DNA from: Blastopirellula marina DSM 3645
GTDB taxonomy: Bacteria > Planctomycetota > Planctomycetia > Pirellulales > Pirellulaceae
DNA: 64,000 nt
Direction of reading: 5' to 3'
Assembly: GCF_000153105.1 (NCBI RefSeq)
Contig: NZ_CH672377.1
Span: 1,208,305 to 1,272,304, forward strand
The notes below the pieces were generated by a model that saw only the letters and a list, made by a program, of their open reading frames with translations, was not told where the DNA came from and did no database searches. Position 1 is the first letter of the stretch, and each line of letters opens with the position of its first letter. Positions 7,737 to 16,873 of the stretch are shown here, one piece after another. Both the position numbers and the translations under genes were made by a program.

Positions 7737-9398
7737 TCACACGGTTGTGACTCTTTGCCCAAACGTCGACAACACCCGGTGGACGCAGGTGATCGCCATC
7801 GAGCCGTCTCCCACGGCGAAACCGCAGCGTTTGGTGGATCCGGCTCGGACATCTCCGGCGGCTAAGATGCCGGGGACGCTGGTTTCCAGATCGCAGGGGG
7901 GACGATCGGCCGTCCATTGGGCCGTTAGCTTGTCCGGCGGAATTGCGGCGCCCGTCAGGACGTATCCGGCGTCATTTAGCAGCACGCTCTCTGGCAGCCA
8001 CTTCGTATGCGGCTGCGCTCCAATGAAGCAAAACAGCGCGGCGCACGCCAGGGTGGTGACTCGCTCGGATGGGCGATGAATTAGATCAATCGATTCGACG
8101 CAGCGCGCCCCCTGAATCGCGACGATCTCGCTTTCGGTCAGGACCTCGATTTTGGGGTGATTCAGGACTCGTCCGCACAGATAGGCCGACATGCTTTTTC
8201 CCAGATCGTCGCCGCGAATAACGATTTTCACCGCTTGGGCCGTTTGCGCCAGAAACATTGCGGCCTGACCGGCCGAATTGCCGCCGCCGACGACGACGGC
8301 GGTCGAGTTTTCGCAAATGCGCGACTCAACAGAGGTCGCCGCGTAGTAAAGTCCGGCGCCCTCAAAATGTCGCGTGTTGGAAACGCCCAGTTGTCGATAA
8401 GTGACGCCGGAAGCGACTAAGACGCAGCGAGCTTTGACCATTTGGGCGGTGCAGAGCGTCAATTGGTGCTCGCCTGACTCGAGCGTCTCGATCGACTGAA
8501 CCGTAATCGGCGCGATGAACTGGGCGCCAAACTTGAGGGCCTGCAAATAACCTCGGTTCGCCAAATCACTGCCGCTGATGCCAGAGGGGAAACCGAGAAA
8601 ATTCTCGATCTTCGAGCTACTGCCGGCTTGCCCGCCGGGCCCCATGCTATCGATTACCAGCGTCCGAATCCCTTCCGACGCCGCATAAACCGCGGCGGCG
8701 AGTCCGGCCGGTCCAGAACCGACGATGACCAGATCGAACGACTCGCCGTGAACTCGCCGAGAGATCCCGATGCACTCGGCCAGTTCCGGCAGCGAGGGGT
8801 TGTGAACCGTGTGTCGGTTGCAATGGATGACCGGAAGTTCGGCGTTCACCGCATCTAGCTCTTGAAGCAGTTTCCGCCCCGCTTCACCATGCGCCTCGAA
8901 AAACGAGTGGGGCACGTGATTCTTGTAGAAGAACTCGCGTAGTCGCGCCGTGCGCAGGCAGCTGACGTCGCCGATGATGCTGACGCCGACAAATCCAGAG
9001 CTTTCTAACAGCTTGCGGCGGACCTGGAACGCCTCTAACAGCTTGTCGCTGAAAGCAGGGCAGTCATTCAGCAGCTTGCGCAGGCGAACGCCGCACAATT
9101 GGTACGCTTCTACCGGGCCTTTGGCGATCGCGCCGATCACCGCCGCGCGGCCGGTGAGCATATCGACATCGCCGGTAAACTCGCCGCACCCATGAACCGT
9201 CACCTGTTGCTCGACGCCGTGATGATTTTCTACGATTCGCACTTCGCCCGATTTGATGACAAAGAAGGGATAGTCTTTTACTCCCTGCTGAAACATGACT
9301 TCATCGGCGGCGAAGCGAACCAACTTGCCATGTTCTAATACGGCCGACATCTGTTCGTCGTCCAGCACCGGAAAGGCGACGTCGCATTGTGAACCCAT
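7737..9398 (-). CDS. cNMP-binding domain fused to thioredoxin-reductase-like flavoprotein
   Basis: A three-part protein of 554 residues. Residues about 12-120 form a cyclic-nucleotide-binding-type beta barrel (DEVMFQQGVKDYPFFVIKSG). About 135-215 resemble a glutaredoxin/thioredoxin-like insert (REFFYKNHVPHSFFEAH). From about 225 a pyridine-nucleotide disulfide reductase fold starts with the FAD motif VIVGSGPAGLAAAVYAA, contains PGGQAGSSSKIENFLGFP, and has a second Rossmann motif VVVGGGNSAGQAAMF for NAD(P)H. Where thioredoxin reductases carry CxxC (YCATCDG), this protein reads YYAATSVES, so the redox-active disulfide is missing. The start was set at ATG 9398 after GAGGGG rather than at 9614. 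The architecture suggests a ligand- or redox-gated oxidoreductase; the reaction is unknown. Confidence 0.85.
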   Translation of the reverse strand: MGSQCDVAFPVLDDEQMSAVLEHGKLVRFAADEVMFQQGVKDYPFFVIKSGEVRIVENHHGVEQQVTVHGCGEFTGDVDMLTGRAAVIGAIAKGPVEAYQLCGVRLRKLLNDCPAFSDKLLEAFQVRRKLLESSGFVGVSIIGDVSCLRTARLREFFYKNHVPHSFFEAHGEAGRKLLQELDAVNAELPVIHCNRHTVHNPSLPELAECIGISRRVHGESFDLVIVGSGPAGLAAAVYAASEGIRTLVIDSMGPGGQAGSSSKIENFLGFPSGISGSDLANRGYLQALKFGAQFIAPITVQSIETLESGEHQLTLCTAQMVKARCVLVASGVTYRQLGVSNTRHFEGAGLYYAATSVESRICENSTAVVVGGGNSAGQAAMFLAQTAQAVKIVIRGDDLGKSMSAYLCGRVLNHPKIEVLTESEIVAIQGARCVESIDLIHRPSERVTTLACAALFCFIGAQPHTKWLPESVLLNDAGYVLTGAAIPPDKLTAQWTADRPPCDLETSVPGILAAGDVRAGSTKRCGFAVGDGSMAITCVHRVLSTFGQRVTTV

Positions 9399-9708
9399 TT
9401 GCCCCTCGATCGTTTCGATCTTGTCGGTCAGGTAGTTGTTTGATTTTGTGCGACGCGCCAGACAAACCGGTTGCACAATGATTTGATCCCATCCGACGAT
9501 ATTGTAATGGCGAATTCGTTGCCGACGTCTCCCATCATCGCTTTCCCATAACGGGAAGTCCAGAATTGCTTTGCATGCGCCCGTAAGATGGATGCGTTGA
9601 CGTTGATCTGACAAACTTGTCCCGAAAACGCCCTTACCGTTCTAGGCGGAATAGCAGGACAGTTCCGATTCGATTGCAGATTGGACCCGTTCCGCGGCAG
9701 GTTGGTCC

Positions 9709-9739
9709 GAAAAAAAAAGCGACCTCGTGTGAGATCGCT
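9709..9739 (-). terminator. intrinsic terminator of the RND efflux operon
   Basis: On the minus strand agcgatctc pairs with gaggtcgct (9 bp, one G-U) around a 4-nt loop, followed by nine T (9718 down to 9710). It lies 36 bases after the stop of the RND permease. Confidence 0.9.
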
Positions 9740-9774
9740 GTTCTTCGATTCCCAGTGATTCTGACGGCTCAAGC

Positions 9775-12700
9775 TCAGCTCACCTCGGACGTCACCAGCT
9801 CTTGCTTCTCAATCTCCCGCCGCTCTTCCGTTGTTTCGATCTCATCATGTTTCGACACCTGACCTCCCAAGATCGCGTAGATCAAATAGAGGACCGGCAC
9901 CAGGTACAAGACCAGGAAGGTCGACGCCATCAGGCCGAAGCATAAGCTGACCGCCATCGGGATCAAAACTTGGGCTTGAAGCGAGGTCTCGAACAAGAGC
10001 GGGGTCAGGCCCGCGATCGTGGTAATCGAGGTCAACAGCACCGGGCGAAAACGACGTCGGCCGGTATCTAACAGCGCCTCGTAAATCGGTAGGCCGTCTT
10101 TCAAACGATGGTTAATGAAGTCGACCAACACGATGGAGTCGTTCACCACCACGCCGCATAACGCAACCAGGCCAAAGAAGCTGAAAAGCGTCAACTCAAG
10201 CCCTAGCAACAAGTGACCCACCACGGCCCCGATCAGGCCGAACGGAATCGCGATCATCACAATCAGCGGCTGAAAGTAGGAATTGAATTCGATCGTCAGC
10301 AGCACGAACATCGCCGCCAACGCGACGCCGGTGCCGATGAACAAACTGCCGAGCGATTCGCTTTGCTGCTCTTTCTGCCCTTCCCAACGGATGGTGACGC
10401 CAGGGAATTTCTCCATCATTTTCGGCACGTACTCGGTCTTCAGATTCTCGATAATCGCGTTCGAGTTGGCGACGCGTTGATTGACGTTCGCCGACACGGT
10501 GATCGAACGCTTCTGGTCGAGACGATTGATCTCGCTCAGCGGTCGAACAATCTCGACATGGGCCAATTCCGTAATCGGTCGCTCTGATCCGTCGCCGGTC
10601 CGCACACGGATTTGATCGAACTCGGCCAATGAGCGGCGATCCTCCCGCGGATAGCGGACCATCAATTTGACTTCGTGTCGTCCGCGCTGCAGACGCATTA
10701 CTTCGTCGCCGTAGTAGGTGGCGCGAATGGTTTCGGCCAGGTCGCGTTCGGTGACGTTCATCGCTTGAGCGTTCTCTTTCAATCGCAGGCGCAGCTCCAT
10801 CTTGCCTGGCGAAGAGTCATCTTCGATGTCGTATACGCCGGCCGACTTGGCCAACTCGTCCTTGGCGTCTTCGACCGCCGCTTCTAAGCGCGCCATGTTT
10901 TTGGGGTTGGTCAACAGCTTGAATTCAATCTGCTTTCCGCCGGGGCCAATATCTTGGGAGTCGAACACCAGCACGTCGGAGCCGACAATCGGTCCGGTCG
11001 CATCGCGCCATTCTTCGATCAGTTGCGAGCTGCTAACGGTTCGCAGCCCTGGAGATGTAAGTCGTACCACGACGGCGCCCAAATGACTGCCGAACTGATC
11101 GCTCGTTTGGCCAGGTCCTTGTCGCATCTGGGCGAAGCCGACGTTTCGCCGAATCAGCTCTACGACGGTCTCTCCATTCTCTTCGTGCTTTGCATTCACG
11201 GCGCGAATCGCCGCTTCGATTTTTTGCGTCGCTTCGTCCGCCAAGACCGCCGGCGTTCCGTCCGGAAAACCGACGTTCGCGACGATCGTTTTACTATCCA
11301 TCGACGGAAACAGATTGAGCGGCACAAAACCGGCCCACACGACCGCGATTGAAATCGCCATGATGCAGACCGCCAGCGTAAAGATGGTGAACGGATTGCC
11401 GAGCGAATACTTCAATCCGGGCTGGTAAGCGTTTTCGATGACCCAATCGAGCCGCGCCGATGTCCAATCCCCCACCCGGTTGAACGCCGCCCCAATGGGT
11501 CGGAACGGGTAGGCGAAGAAGTCGATCGCGTTGTTGATTAAATCGTCGGAGTCATCGCCGTGAGCCAAGTGACACGGCAAAATAAAGGCCGCTTCTAATA
11601 ATGAGATCACGAGAATCGCGATCATCGCCAGCGGCATGACCGCCATAAACTTGCCCATCACGCCGGCGACAAAGAACATCGGCACGAACGCCAATATCGT
11701 GGTTGCGATCGACATGACGACCGATGGCAACACTTCGGCGGTGCCGTCCACGGCCGCTCGATGAAAGCTCTTGCCCATCTCGCGATGCGCGTAGATGTTT
11801 TCGCCGATCACGATCGCGTCATCGACCACAATGCCCAGCGCCATGAGAAACGAGAACATCGTCAGCATGTTGAGCGTCTGCCCACAATAGAGCAGGATCG
11901 CGCAAGCGCCGAGCATCGAAATCGGAATCCCCATCGACACCCAAAACGCGAGCCGCGTATTCATGAACAAGGCCAAAATGATCAGCACCAGGACGAGCCC
12001 TTGCCAACCATTGGTCGTTAGCGTGTTGAGACGATCACGAACTTCTTCCGATTGATCTCCCCAGGTCACCATGCTGTAACCTTCGGGAATCAAATCGCCA
12101 TGCTCCTTGACGAAGTTCTTCACTTCATCGGTGATGACGATCAAGTCTTCTTTCGAGGTCCGATTGACCGAGATCGCGATCGCCGGGCGACCATCAACGC
12201 GTTGGAACGACGTAACATCGTCGAAGTCGTCGCGGACCACCGCGAGGTCGCCAACGGTTAACACAACCCCGTCTTGCGTCTTGATCAACGGCAGCTTGGC
12301 GATCTCGCGACCGATATCGCGTTTGTTATTGCCGCGCACCAGCACTTCTTGCGAAGCGGTGCGGATCAATCCGCCGGGCATTTCCAGATTTTCGTCTCGA
12401 ACGATTTCCGACACTTGCTTGAGGGTCAACCCAAAGCGGCGGAGCGTATCTTCTTCGATCTCGATATCGATCTGATAGTCTTTGGCGCCGGAAACTTCGG
12501 CTTGTGAAACGTTAGGCAGCGCCAAAAGTTCAACGCGGATCTCTTCGGCCAGATCGCGCAAGCGCCATTCCATCTCGGCGCTGGGATGCTCGACGTCAGG
12601 GGCGAGCACGCCGACGGTGATCGCCGACTCGCGCAGCGTGATCTGCTGCACCTCGGGATCTTCAGCCAGTAGTGGAAAGCTGGGGATACGCTCGACATCG

Positions 12701-13032
12701 CCGCGAACTTCGTTCAAGACGCGCTGCGCGTCGACGTCGGCGTTCAGTTCCAAGATGACGGCGCCATAGTCGTTGTTGGCGACTGAGGTCATTTTTTTGA
12801 TGCCGACCGTGTCTTTGACCGCTTCTTCGATCTTCTCGCAGATGCCGCTCTCGACCTCTTCCGGGCTCGCGCCGGGATAAGGAACGGTCACCAGGACGAT
12901 TTCCAGTTCAAACTCTGGAAAAGTCTCGCGGCGCAGCATAAAAAAACTGAGCACGCCGACCCCGATCACGCTGATCATAATCGTATTCATCGCAGGCGTA
13001 TTGCGAATCGCCCAGCGAACTAAATCTCGCAT
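9775..13032 (-). CDS. RND-family efflux permease
   Basis: The 1085-residue inner-membrane pump matches the usual size and layout of HAE1/AcrB-type RND permeases. TM1 (MNTIMISVIGVGVLSFFML) is followed by a large periplasmic loop, a block of TM helices 2-6, a second long loop, and TM 8-12. TM4 carries the hallmark GIVVDDAIVIGENIYAHREM with the proton-relay Asp pair, and a matching segment GVVVNDSIVLVDFINHRL lies in TM10. It exchanges protons for export of drugs or lipophilic compounds with an adaptor and an outer-membrane channel. It is the last gene of the tetR-adaptor-permease operon, 3 bases after the adaptor, and no outer-membrane channel gene is next to it. Substrate unknown. Confidence 0.95.
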   Translation of the reverse strand: MRDLVRWAIRNTPAMNTIMISVIGVGVLSFFMLRRETFPEFELEIVLVTVPYPGASPEEVESGICEKIEEAVKDTVGIKKMTSVANNDYGAVILELNADVDAQRVLNEVRGDVERIPSFPLLAEDPEVQQITLRESAITVGVLAPDVEHPSAEMEWRLRDLAEEIRVELLALPNVSQAEVSGAKDYQIDIEIEEDTLRRFGLTLKQVSEIVRDENLEMPGGLIRTASQEVLVRGNNKRDIGREIAKLPLIKTQDGVVLTVGDLAVVRDDFDDVTSFQRVDGRPAIAISVNRTSKEDLIVITDEVKNFVKEHGDLIPEGYSMVTWGDQSEEVRDRLNTLTTNGWQGLVLVLIILALFMNTRLAFWVSMGIPISMLGACAILLYCGQTLNMLTMFSFLMALGIVVDDAIVIGENIYAHREMGKSFHRAAVDGTAEVLPSVVMSIATTILAFVPMFFVAGVMGKFMAVMPLAMIAILVISLLEAAFILPCHLAHGDDSDDLINNAIDFFAYPFRPIGAAFNRVGDWTSARLDWVIENAYQPGLKYSLGNPFTIFTLAVCIMAISIAVVWAGFVPLNLFPSMDSKTIVANVGFPDGTPAVLADEATQKIEAAIRAVNAKHEENGETVVELIRRNVGFAQMRQGPGQTSDQFGSHLGAVVVRLTSPGLRTVSSSQLIEEWRDATGPIVGSDVLVFDSQDIGPGGKQIEFKLLTNPKNMARLEAAVEDAKDELAKSAGVYDIEDDSSPGKMELRLRLKENAQAMNVTERDLAETIRATYYGDEVMRLQRGRHEVKLMVRYPREDRRSLAEFDQIRVRTGDGSERPITELAHVEIVRPLSEINRLDQKRSITVSANVNQRVANSNAIIENLKTEYVPKMMEKFPGVTIRWEGQKEQQSESLGSLFIGTGVALAAMFVLLTIEFNSYFQPLIVMIAIPFGLIGAVVGHLLLGLELTLFSFFGLVALCGVVVNDSIVLVDFINHRLKDGLPIYEALLDTGRRRFRPVLLTSITTIAGLTPLLFETSLQAQVLIPMAVSLCFGLMASTFLVLYLVPVLYLIYAILGGQVSKHDEIETTEERREIEKQELVTSEVS

Positions 13033-13035
13033 AAC

Positions 13036-14478
13036 TTAGCCTTCCACTTTCACGGGGAGACCGACACGGGGATAGCCCATCGGAGAAATCACGATCTGGT
13101 CATCCGCGCGAAGATCGACGTTCTCGCCGTTGATCAATGCGTAATCATCTTGAATCACCAGTACTTCGACGTGCTCAATCTCTAACTTGCCGTCACGCAC
13201 TAACCACAACACAAACCGGGGACGCGACTCATCCGAATGCGTGCGCGTCTTGGCCGCTTGGCCTGCGGTCATCGTTTCTTGAATTGCCTGAGCCGAATAG
13301 AGCGACAACGCCGATTCCGGCACGCGCCAGATCGGCATTTCGGGCTGAACTTGAACTTTCACATCGACAAACATGCCGCGCAACAATGCCGAAGGACCGC
13401 GGGATTTGACCATTTCGCCATTCAGCTTGGCCTGATCGGGATTGGGAACACGGATCAATACGGGGGCTGTTCGCGTTCGTTCGTCGAGCCCCAACCCATC
13501 AAATCGCGAGAGAACCCCATCCCATTGATAGGTTCGGCCTGCTAGTTCATACGAAACCGCCACCGGAACCTGGGGCAACAGATAATCTTTCGAACCGCGA
13601 GCGGCCAGCGGATCAATGGTCTTGCCGAGTTGCTTGCGCCAAAGCCAGGCGAGTTCGTCCATGCGCAAACTACAGCGGACTTCGGCGGCGCTGGTATCTT
13701 CGATCGTGTAGAGCGCCGTGCCGACCTGAACGTAAGAGTCCTGCTCGACATCGTCGGTAATGATGACGCCGTTAACCGGCGAAACGACCTTGGTATTCTC
13801 AAAATCAAGCTTCGCTTGCTCCAGCCGCGCCTCAGCCAACTCTTTGGCTCGTTGCAGACCCTGCTTACGCGTCGCAAAACTGCGAACCTGATTTTCTAAC
13901 TGCAACAACTGGTTCTGGGCGGTGATCATCGTTTGCTGTTCGCTATCGACCGCGGAAGGAGTCGTCGCGTTGCGGGCCAACAGCGATTCCATCCGGGCCA
14001 ACTGCTTCTTTTGCAGCTCTAGATTCTGCTTCGATAGGAGGATCAACTCCTGCGTGTTCTCGACATCAACATCAGTTTCGCGAATCGCGACTTCGGCCTG
14101 TTCGACTTCTTTCGACAGGCGTTCGACTTCCAGTGCGTACTTGCGCGGATCGATTTCCAACAGCGGCTGTCCCTTGGTGACGTAGGCGCCTGAACGCAAC
14201 GAGTCGTCTCGATAGGTGATGCGACCGGCGACTTCCGAGGAGAGATTGATCTCGCGATAGGGGACGACGACGCCGTCGACATGAAAGATCAGTCCCTCTT
14301 CATTCCGCACAATGGGAGCCGTCGAAACCATCAAAACGGGTCGTTCGACTTCCTGTTTTTCCGGAGGCTTACGCATCTGAAAGATCACGAAAATGATCGC
14401 CGCTGCGGCGCAAATGATCGCCAGCGGAGTGATGATGCGCGCAGCCATGTTTAGTGATGAAGCTGACTTTTCACTCAT
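13036..14478 (-). CDS. RND efflux periplasmic adaptor (HlyD/membrane fusion protein)
   Basis: The 480-residue protein has an N-terminal membrane anchor (ITPLAIICAAAAIIFVIFQM, about residues 16-35), then the adaptor layout: a barrel-sandwich half (GRITYRDDSLRSGAYVTKGQ), a long alpha-helical hairpin rich in Gln/Glu/Arg (about residues 120-225), the second lipoyl half (KVVSPVNGVIITDDVEQDSYV, about 230-250) and beta-barrel and membrane-proximal parts to the end. The tail after about residue 300 is longer than in many adaptors and includes a polar insertion near HSDESRPRF. It couples the RND permease encoded three bases downstream to an outer-membrane channel. It begins one base after the TetR stop, so translation is probably coupled. 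Confidence 0.93.
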   Translation of the reverse strand: MSEKSASSLNMAARIITPLAIICAAAAIIFVIFQMRKPPEKQEVERPVLMVSTAPIVRNEEGLIFHVDGVVVPYREINLSSEVAGRITYRDDSLRSGAYVTKGQPLLEIDPRKYALEVERLSKEVEQAEVAIRETDVDVENTQELILLSKQNLELQKKQLARMESLLARNATTPSAVDSEQQTMITAQNQLLQLENQVRSFATRKQGLQRAKELAEARLEQAKLDFENTKVVSPVNGVIITDDVEQDSYVQVGTALYTIEDTSAAEVRCSLRMDELAWLWRKQLGKTIDPLAARGSKDYLLPQVPVAVSYELAGRTYQWDGVLSRFDGLGLDERTRTAPVLIRVPNPDQAKLNGEMVKSRGPSALLRGMFVDVKVQVQPEMPIWRVPESALSLYSAQAIQETMTAGQAAKTRTHSDESRPRFVLWLVRDGKLEIEHVEVLVIQDDYALINGENVDLRADDQIVISPMGYPRVGLPVKVEG

Positions 14479-14479
14479 C

Positions 14480-15166
14480 TTAGTGGTTTCCCTTTACGCT
14501 TTTTTCCGCCGAATCAGGCGCCAACGCTTGACTCTCAAGCGGCAAGTCCCATCCGCCGTGTTGTAGCGCGGCGAGGACAAATCGGTAGATATATTCCGCC
14601 AAATCTTCTGTGCCAAAATGTTCATCCAGCATTTCCTGCGGCACCAACATGTGCAGCACCGGTTGGTTGAACCGATAAAACAAACATTGGCCAATCAAGC
14701 TGAACGCAAGTTGATGCAGGCGAAACTCCTGCACGTGGGGACCCACGATCTCTTGCAGGATCGAAACAAGCAGTTTGTGATGGGGGCGAAAAAACTCTTC
14801 CACCAACTCCTCCACCACTCCGGTCGGCTGAGCAAACTCTCGCATCATCAATCGATGACACGCGCTAGTGTCGGTCTTGGATCGCATTCGCAATAAGGAC
14901 ACCCGAATGAAGTCGCGCAGGCGTGACTCCGGGCTTTCGTCCGCTTCCCATTGCGGCATGGGGTACGCATCGTGGGCGCTGATGTGCGCTTGCTTGAACA
15001 CGGCTGAATAAAGCTTCTTCTTGTCGCCAAAGTAGTAATTCACGGCCGCCAGGTTCACGCCGGCTTTCGCGCAAATATCGCGAATCGTCGCCGCACGAAA
15101 TCCCTTTTCAGAGAACTCTTCGAGCGCCGCGGCGATGATCTTGCTGGCTGGGTCGTCGTTTCCCAC
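14480..15166 (-). CDS. TetR-family transcriptional regulator
   Basis: The first 55 residues form a TetR helix-turn-helix: IIAAALEEFSEKGFRAATIR, then AKAGVNLAAVNYYFGDKKKL with the recognition helix before the conserved YYF. The rest (to residue 228) is a helical ligand-binding domain of the DUF1956/CecR kind, with LRDFIRVSLLRMRS and a conserved-looking HRLMMREFAQPTGVVEEL stretch. It starts with GTG at 15166, seven bases after GGAG. It heads the efflux operon and probably represses it, releasing when a pump substrate binds. A 16-bp palindrome 46 bases upstream of its start is the likely operator. Family certain, ligand unknown. Confidence 0.93.
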   Translation of the reverse strand: MGNDDPASKIIAAALEEFSEKGFRAATIRDICAKAGVNLAAVNYYFGDKKKLYSAVFKQAHISAHDAYPMPQWEADESPESRLRDFIRVSLLRMRSKTDTSACHRLMMREFAQPTGVVEELVEEFFRPHHKLLVSILQEIVGPHVQEFRLHQLAFSLIGQCLFYRFNQPVLHMLVPQEMLDEHFGTEDLAEYIYRFVLAALQHGGWDLPLESQALAPDSAEKSVKGNH

Positions 15167-15211
15167 TGATTCGCTCCGCTGGTGATATCCTTACTAAGTA
15201 AAACAAGCGTA

Positions 15212-15227
15212 TGAAACAATTGTTTCA
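15212..15227. promoter_or_regulatory. candidate TetR operator (perfect palindrome)
   Basis: The sequence tgaaacaattgtttca is a perfect 16-bp palindrome in the only long gap upstream of the tetR-efflux operon. TetR dimers bind such sites and repress their own operon. Position and symmetry are seen; binding is inferred. Confidence 0.6.
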
Positions 15228-15277
15228 ACAAAAACGGCAACTGGGCAAGATTTACCGATTTTTCGCCATAAGTAACG

Positions 15278-15304
15278 AAAAAAGGCCCGGATAAACCGGG
15301 CCTT
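15278..15304 (-). terminator. intrinsic terminator of the PQQ-repeat gene
   Basis: Read on the minus strand, aaggcccgg and ccgggcctt form a perfect 9-bp stem around a 5-nt loop, followed by six T. It begins 37 bases after the stop codon of the PQQ-repeat gene. Confidence 0.9.
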
Positions 15305-15340
15305 ATGCGTGGATGATCTTTAAAACGTGTCAAATTGACA

Positions 15341-16627
15341 TCAATTCTGAGTCAAATCATAGATCATCAACTTGTCTTGTTCTCGCAGATAAAGCTTGCC
15401 GTCCACCACGACTGGGTGGGACCAGCTTTCCCGTTCCTGGTACTCCGGCATGAACTTCCCCTTCAGGACGTACTCCTTCGGAGTCGCTTCGACCAAGACT
15501 ATCTCGCCGGACTGATAGCGGAAGATGAAATTGCCGTCGGCATATAGCACGGCCGCCGAGCCTTTTCCTTCTCCACGCTTGTCGCCGCCCCATTGCACTT
15601 CGCCGGTCTTCATCTCAATGCAGATCGGAAAGCCTTCGTTGTGCTTCGTTCCGGCGTAGATGTAATCGCCCAGCTTGACCATGCCGCCGTGATGGTTTTG
15701 GAAAGTTTTCGGCTCGAGGAAGTAGACCTCCTCTGCGCTGACGCCGTCACGAGTTTTCGACAATTTCACCAAGCCTGCGCCCGTTTGATAGCCAGACGAA
15801 ACGAAGACATAGTCGCCGTCGACGATCGGGGTCGGGATGACCGCGACGTCGTTGGCGACCGGATTGTAGTTGTAGAGAAACTTGCCATCTTTAGCTCGCA
15901 CGGCGACCAAACCTCTGCCGGTCATCTGCACGTATTGTTTTACACCGGCGCCGTTGCCGATCACGATCGAAGAGTAGCCGGCTTCCCCTTTCCCTTTGTC
16001 CCCGAGCTTGGCGTCCTTGGTCGCCCAGACTTCTTTGCCAGTCTTTTTGTTGAGCGCGAGCAGCAACGCTTGATCTGAGCCAGGCGTGCAGATCAGCAAG
16101 TTGCCGTCCACCAACGGCGATTCGGCGAATCCCCAGTTGGGTCGTTTGGCTCCGTACTCCTTCTCAAAGCTTCGCGTCCAGACAACTTTGCCGCTCATGC
16201 GATCCAGGCAAGCGACCGTACCGTCAGAGAGTACGACGTACAAATCATCGCCGTCAATCGTCGGCGTCGAGCGCGACCCGCCGTAGCCATGTTTCGGAAT
16301 CTCTGCGGTGACCGGAGTCTTCCAGGCAACTTGATTGGTCGCCAGATCCACGGCGACCACGCCTTGGGCGTCGTCAAAGTTGCCGGTGGTGTACAACATT
16401 CCATCCACGATCGAAACGCTGGCGTAGCCCCCGCCGAGTCCTTCGACCATGCCGAGTAATTTCGGCGGCTGCGCGTCCCAGTCTTTCAGCAGTCCAGTCG
16501 AAGTCGACTTGCCTTCACGCTGAGGACCGCGCCACTGCAACCAGTTGGCGTCGTCCGGTTTCGCCGCGATTGCCGATGAACCAAGGATCGCCACCGCGGC
16601 GAATGCAACCATGTGTACGGATTTCAT
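15341..16627 (-). CDS. secreted PQQ-like beta-propeller protein
   Basis: The 428-residue protein has a signal peptide (MKSVHMVAFAAVAILGSSAIAA) and then WLQWRGPQREGKSTSTGLLK, the usual opening of PQQ-like proteins of planctomycetes. The body is a beta-propeller made of repeats such as GVVAVDLATNQVAWKT, GTVACLDRMSGKVVWTR and ALNKKTGKEVWATK, each with the A-x-D/N-x-x-x-G-x-x-x-W core of PQQ/BamB blades. The start was placed at ATG 16627 after GGGAG, because the longest frame (from 16855) would put 76 unrelated residues before the signal peptide. Many relatives no longer bind PQQ, and the cofactor residues of true dehydrogenases are not evident, so a scaffold or binding role is at least as likely as an enzyme. 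Confidence 0.88.
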   Translation of the reverse strand: MKSVHMVAFAAVAILGSSAIAAKPDDANWLQWRGPQREGKSTSTGLLKDWDAQPPKLLGMVEGLGGGYASVSIVDGMLYTTGNFDDAQGVVAVDLATNQVAWKTPVTAEIPKHGYGGSRSTPTIDGDDLYVVLSDGTVACLDRMSGKVVWTRSFEKEYGAKRPNWGFAESPLVDGNLLICTPGSDQALLLALNKKTGKEVWATKDAKLGDKGKGEAGYSSIVIGNGAGVKQYVQMTGRGLVAVRAKDGKFLYNYNPVANDVAVIPTPIVDGDYVFVSSGYQTGAGLVKLSKTRDGVSAEEVYFLEPKTFQNHHGGMVKLGDYIYAGTKHNEGFPICIEMKTGEVQWGGDKRGEGKGSAAVLYADGNFIFRYQSGEIVLVEATPKEYVLKGKFMPEYQERESWSHPVVVDGKLYLREQDKLMIYDLTQN

Positions 16628-16873
16628 GCGAGATCTCCCAGCAGGCAGGGGGGTTTGCGCCAAAATAGGCGGGAATATTCCGATTGGGTCGAAAATCAAA
16701 GGCGATGTGAGTCTAAGCGGCAGGTAAGAAGATGGCAAGCTTGGCTGAACGGGGCGCGTTCTGTGAAAAACCTTTGGGGAGTGTGATTTTTTCACGGTTG
16801 CATCTCGATCCAGCCCCCTAAACAATCGAACAAAGCCCTGGCAAGTCCCGCTCACTCCTCCTGATGGGTCGTC

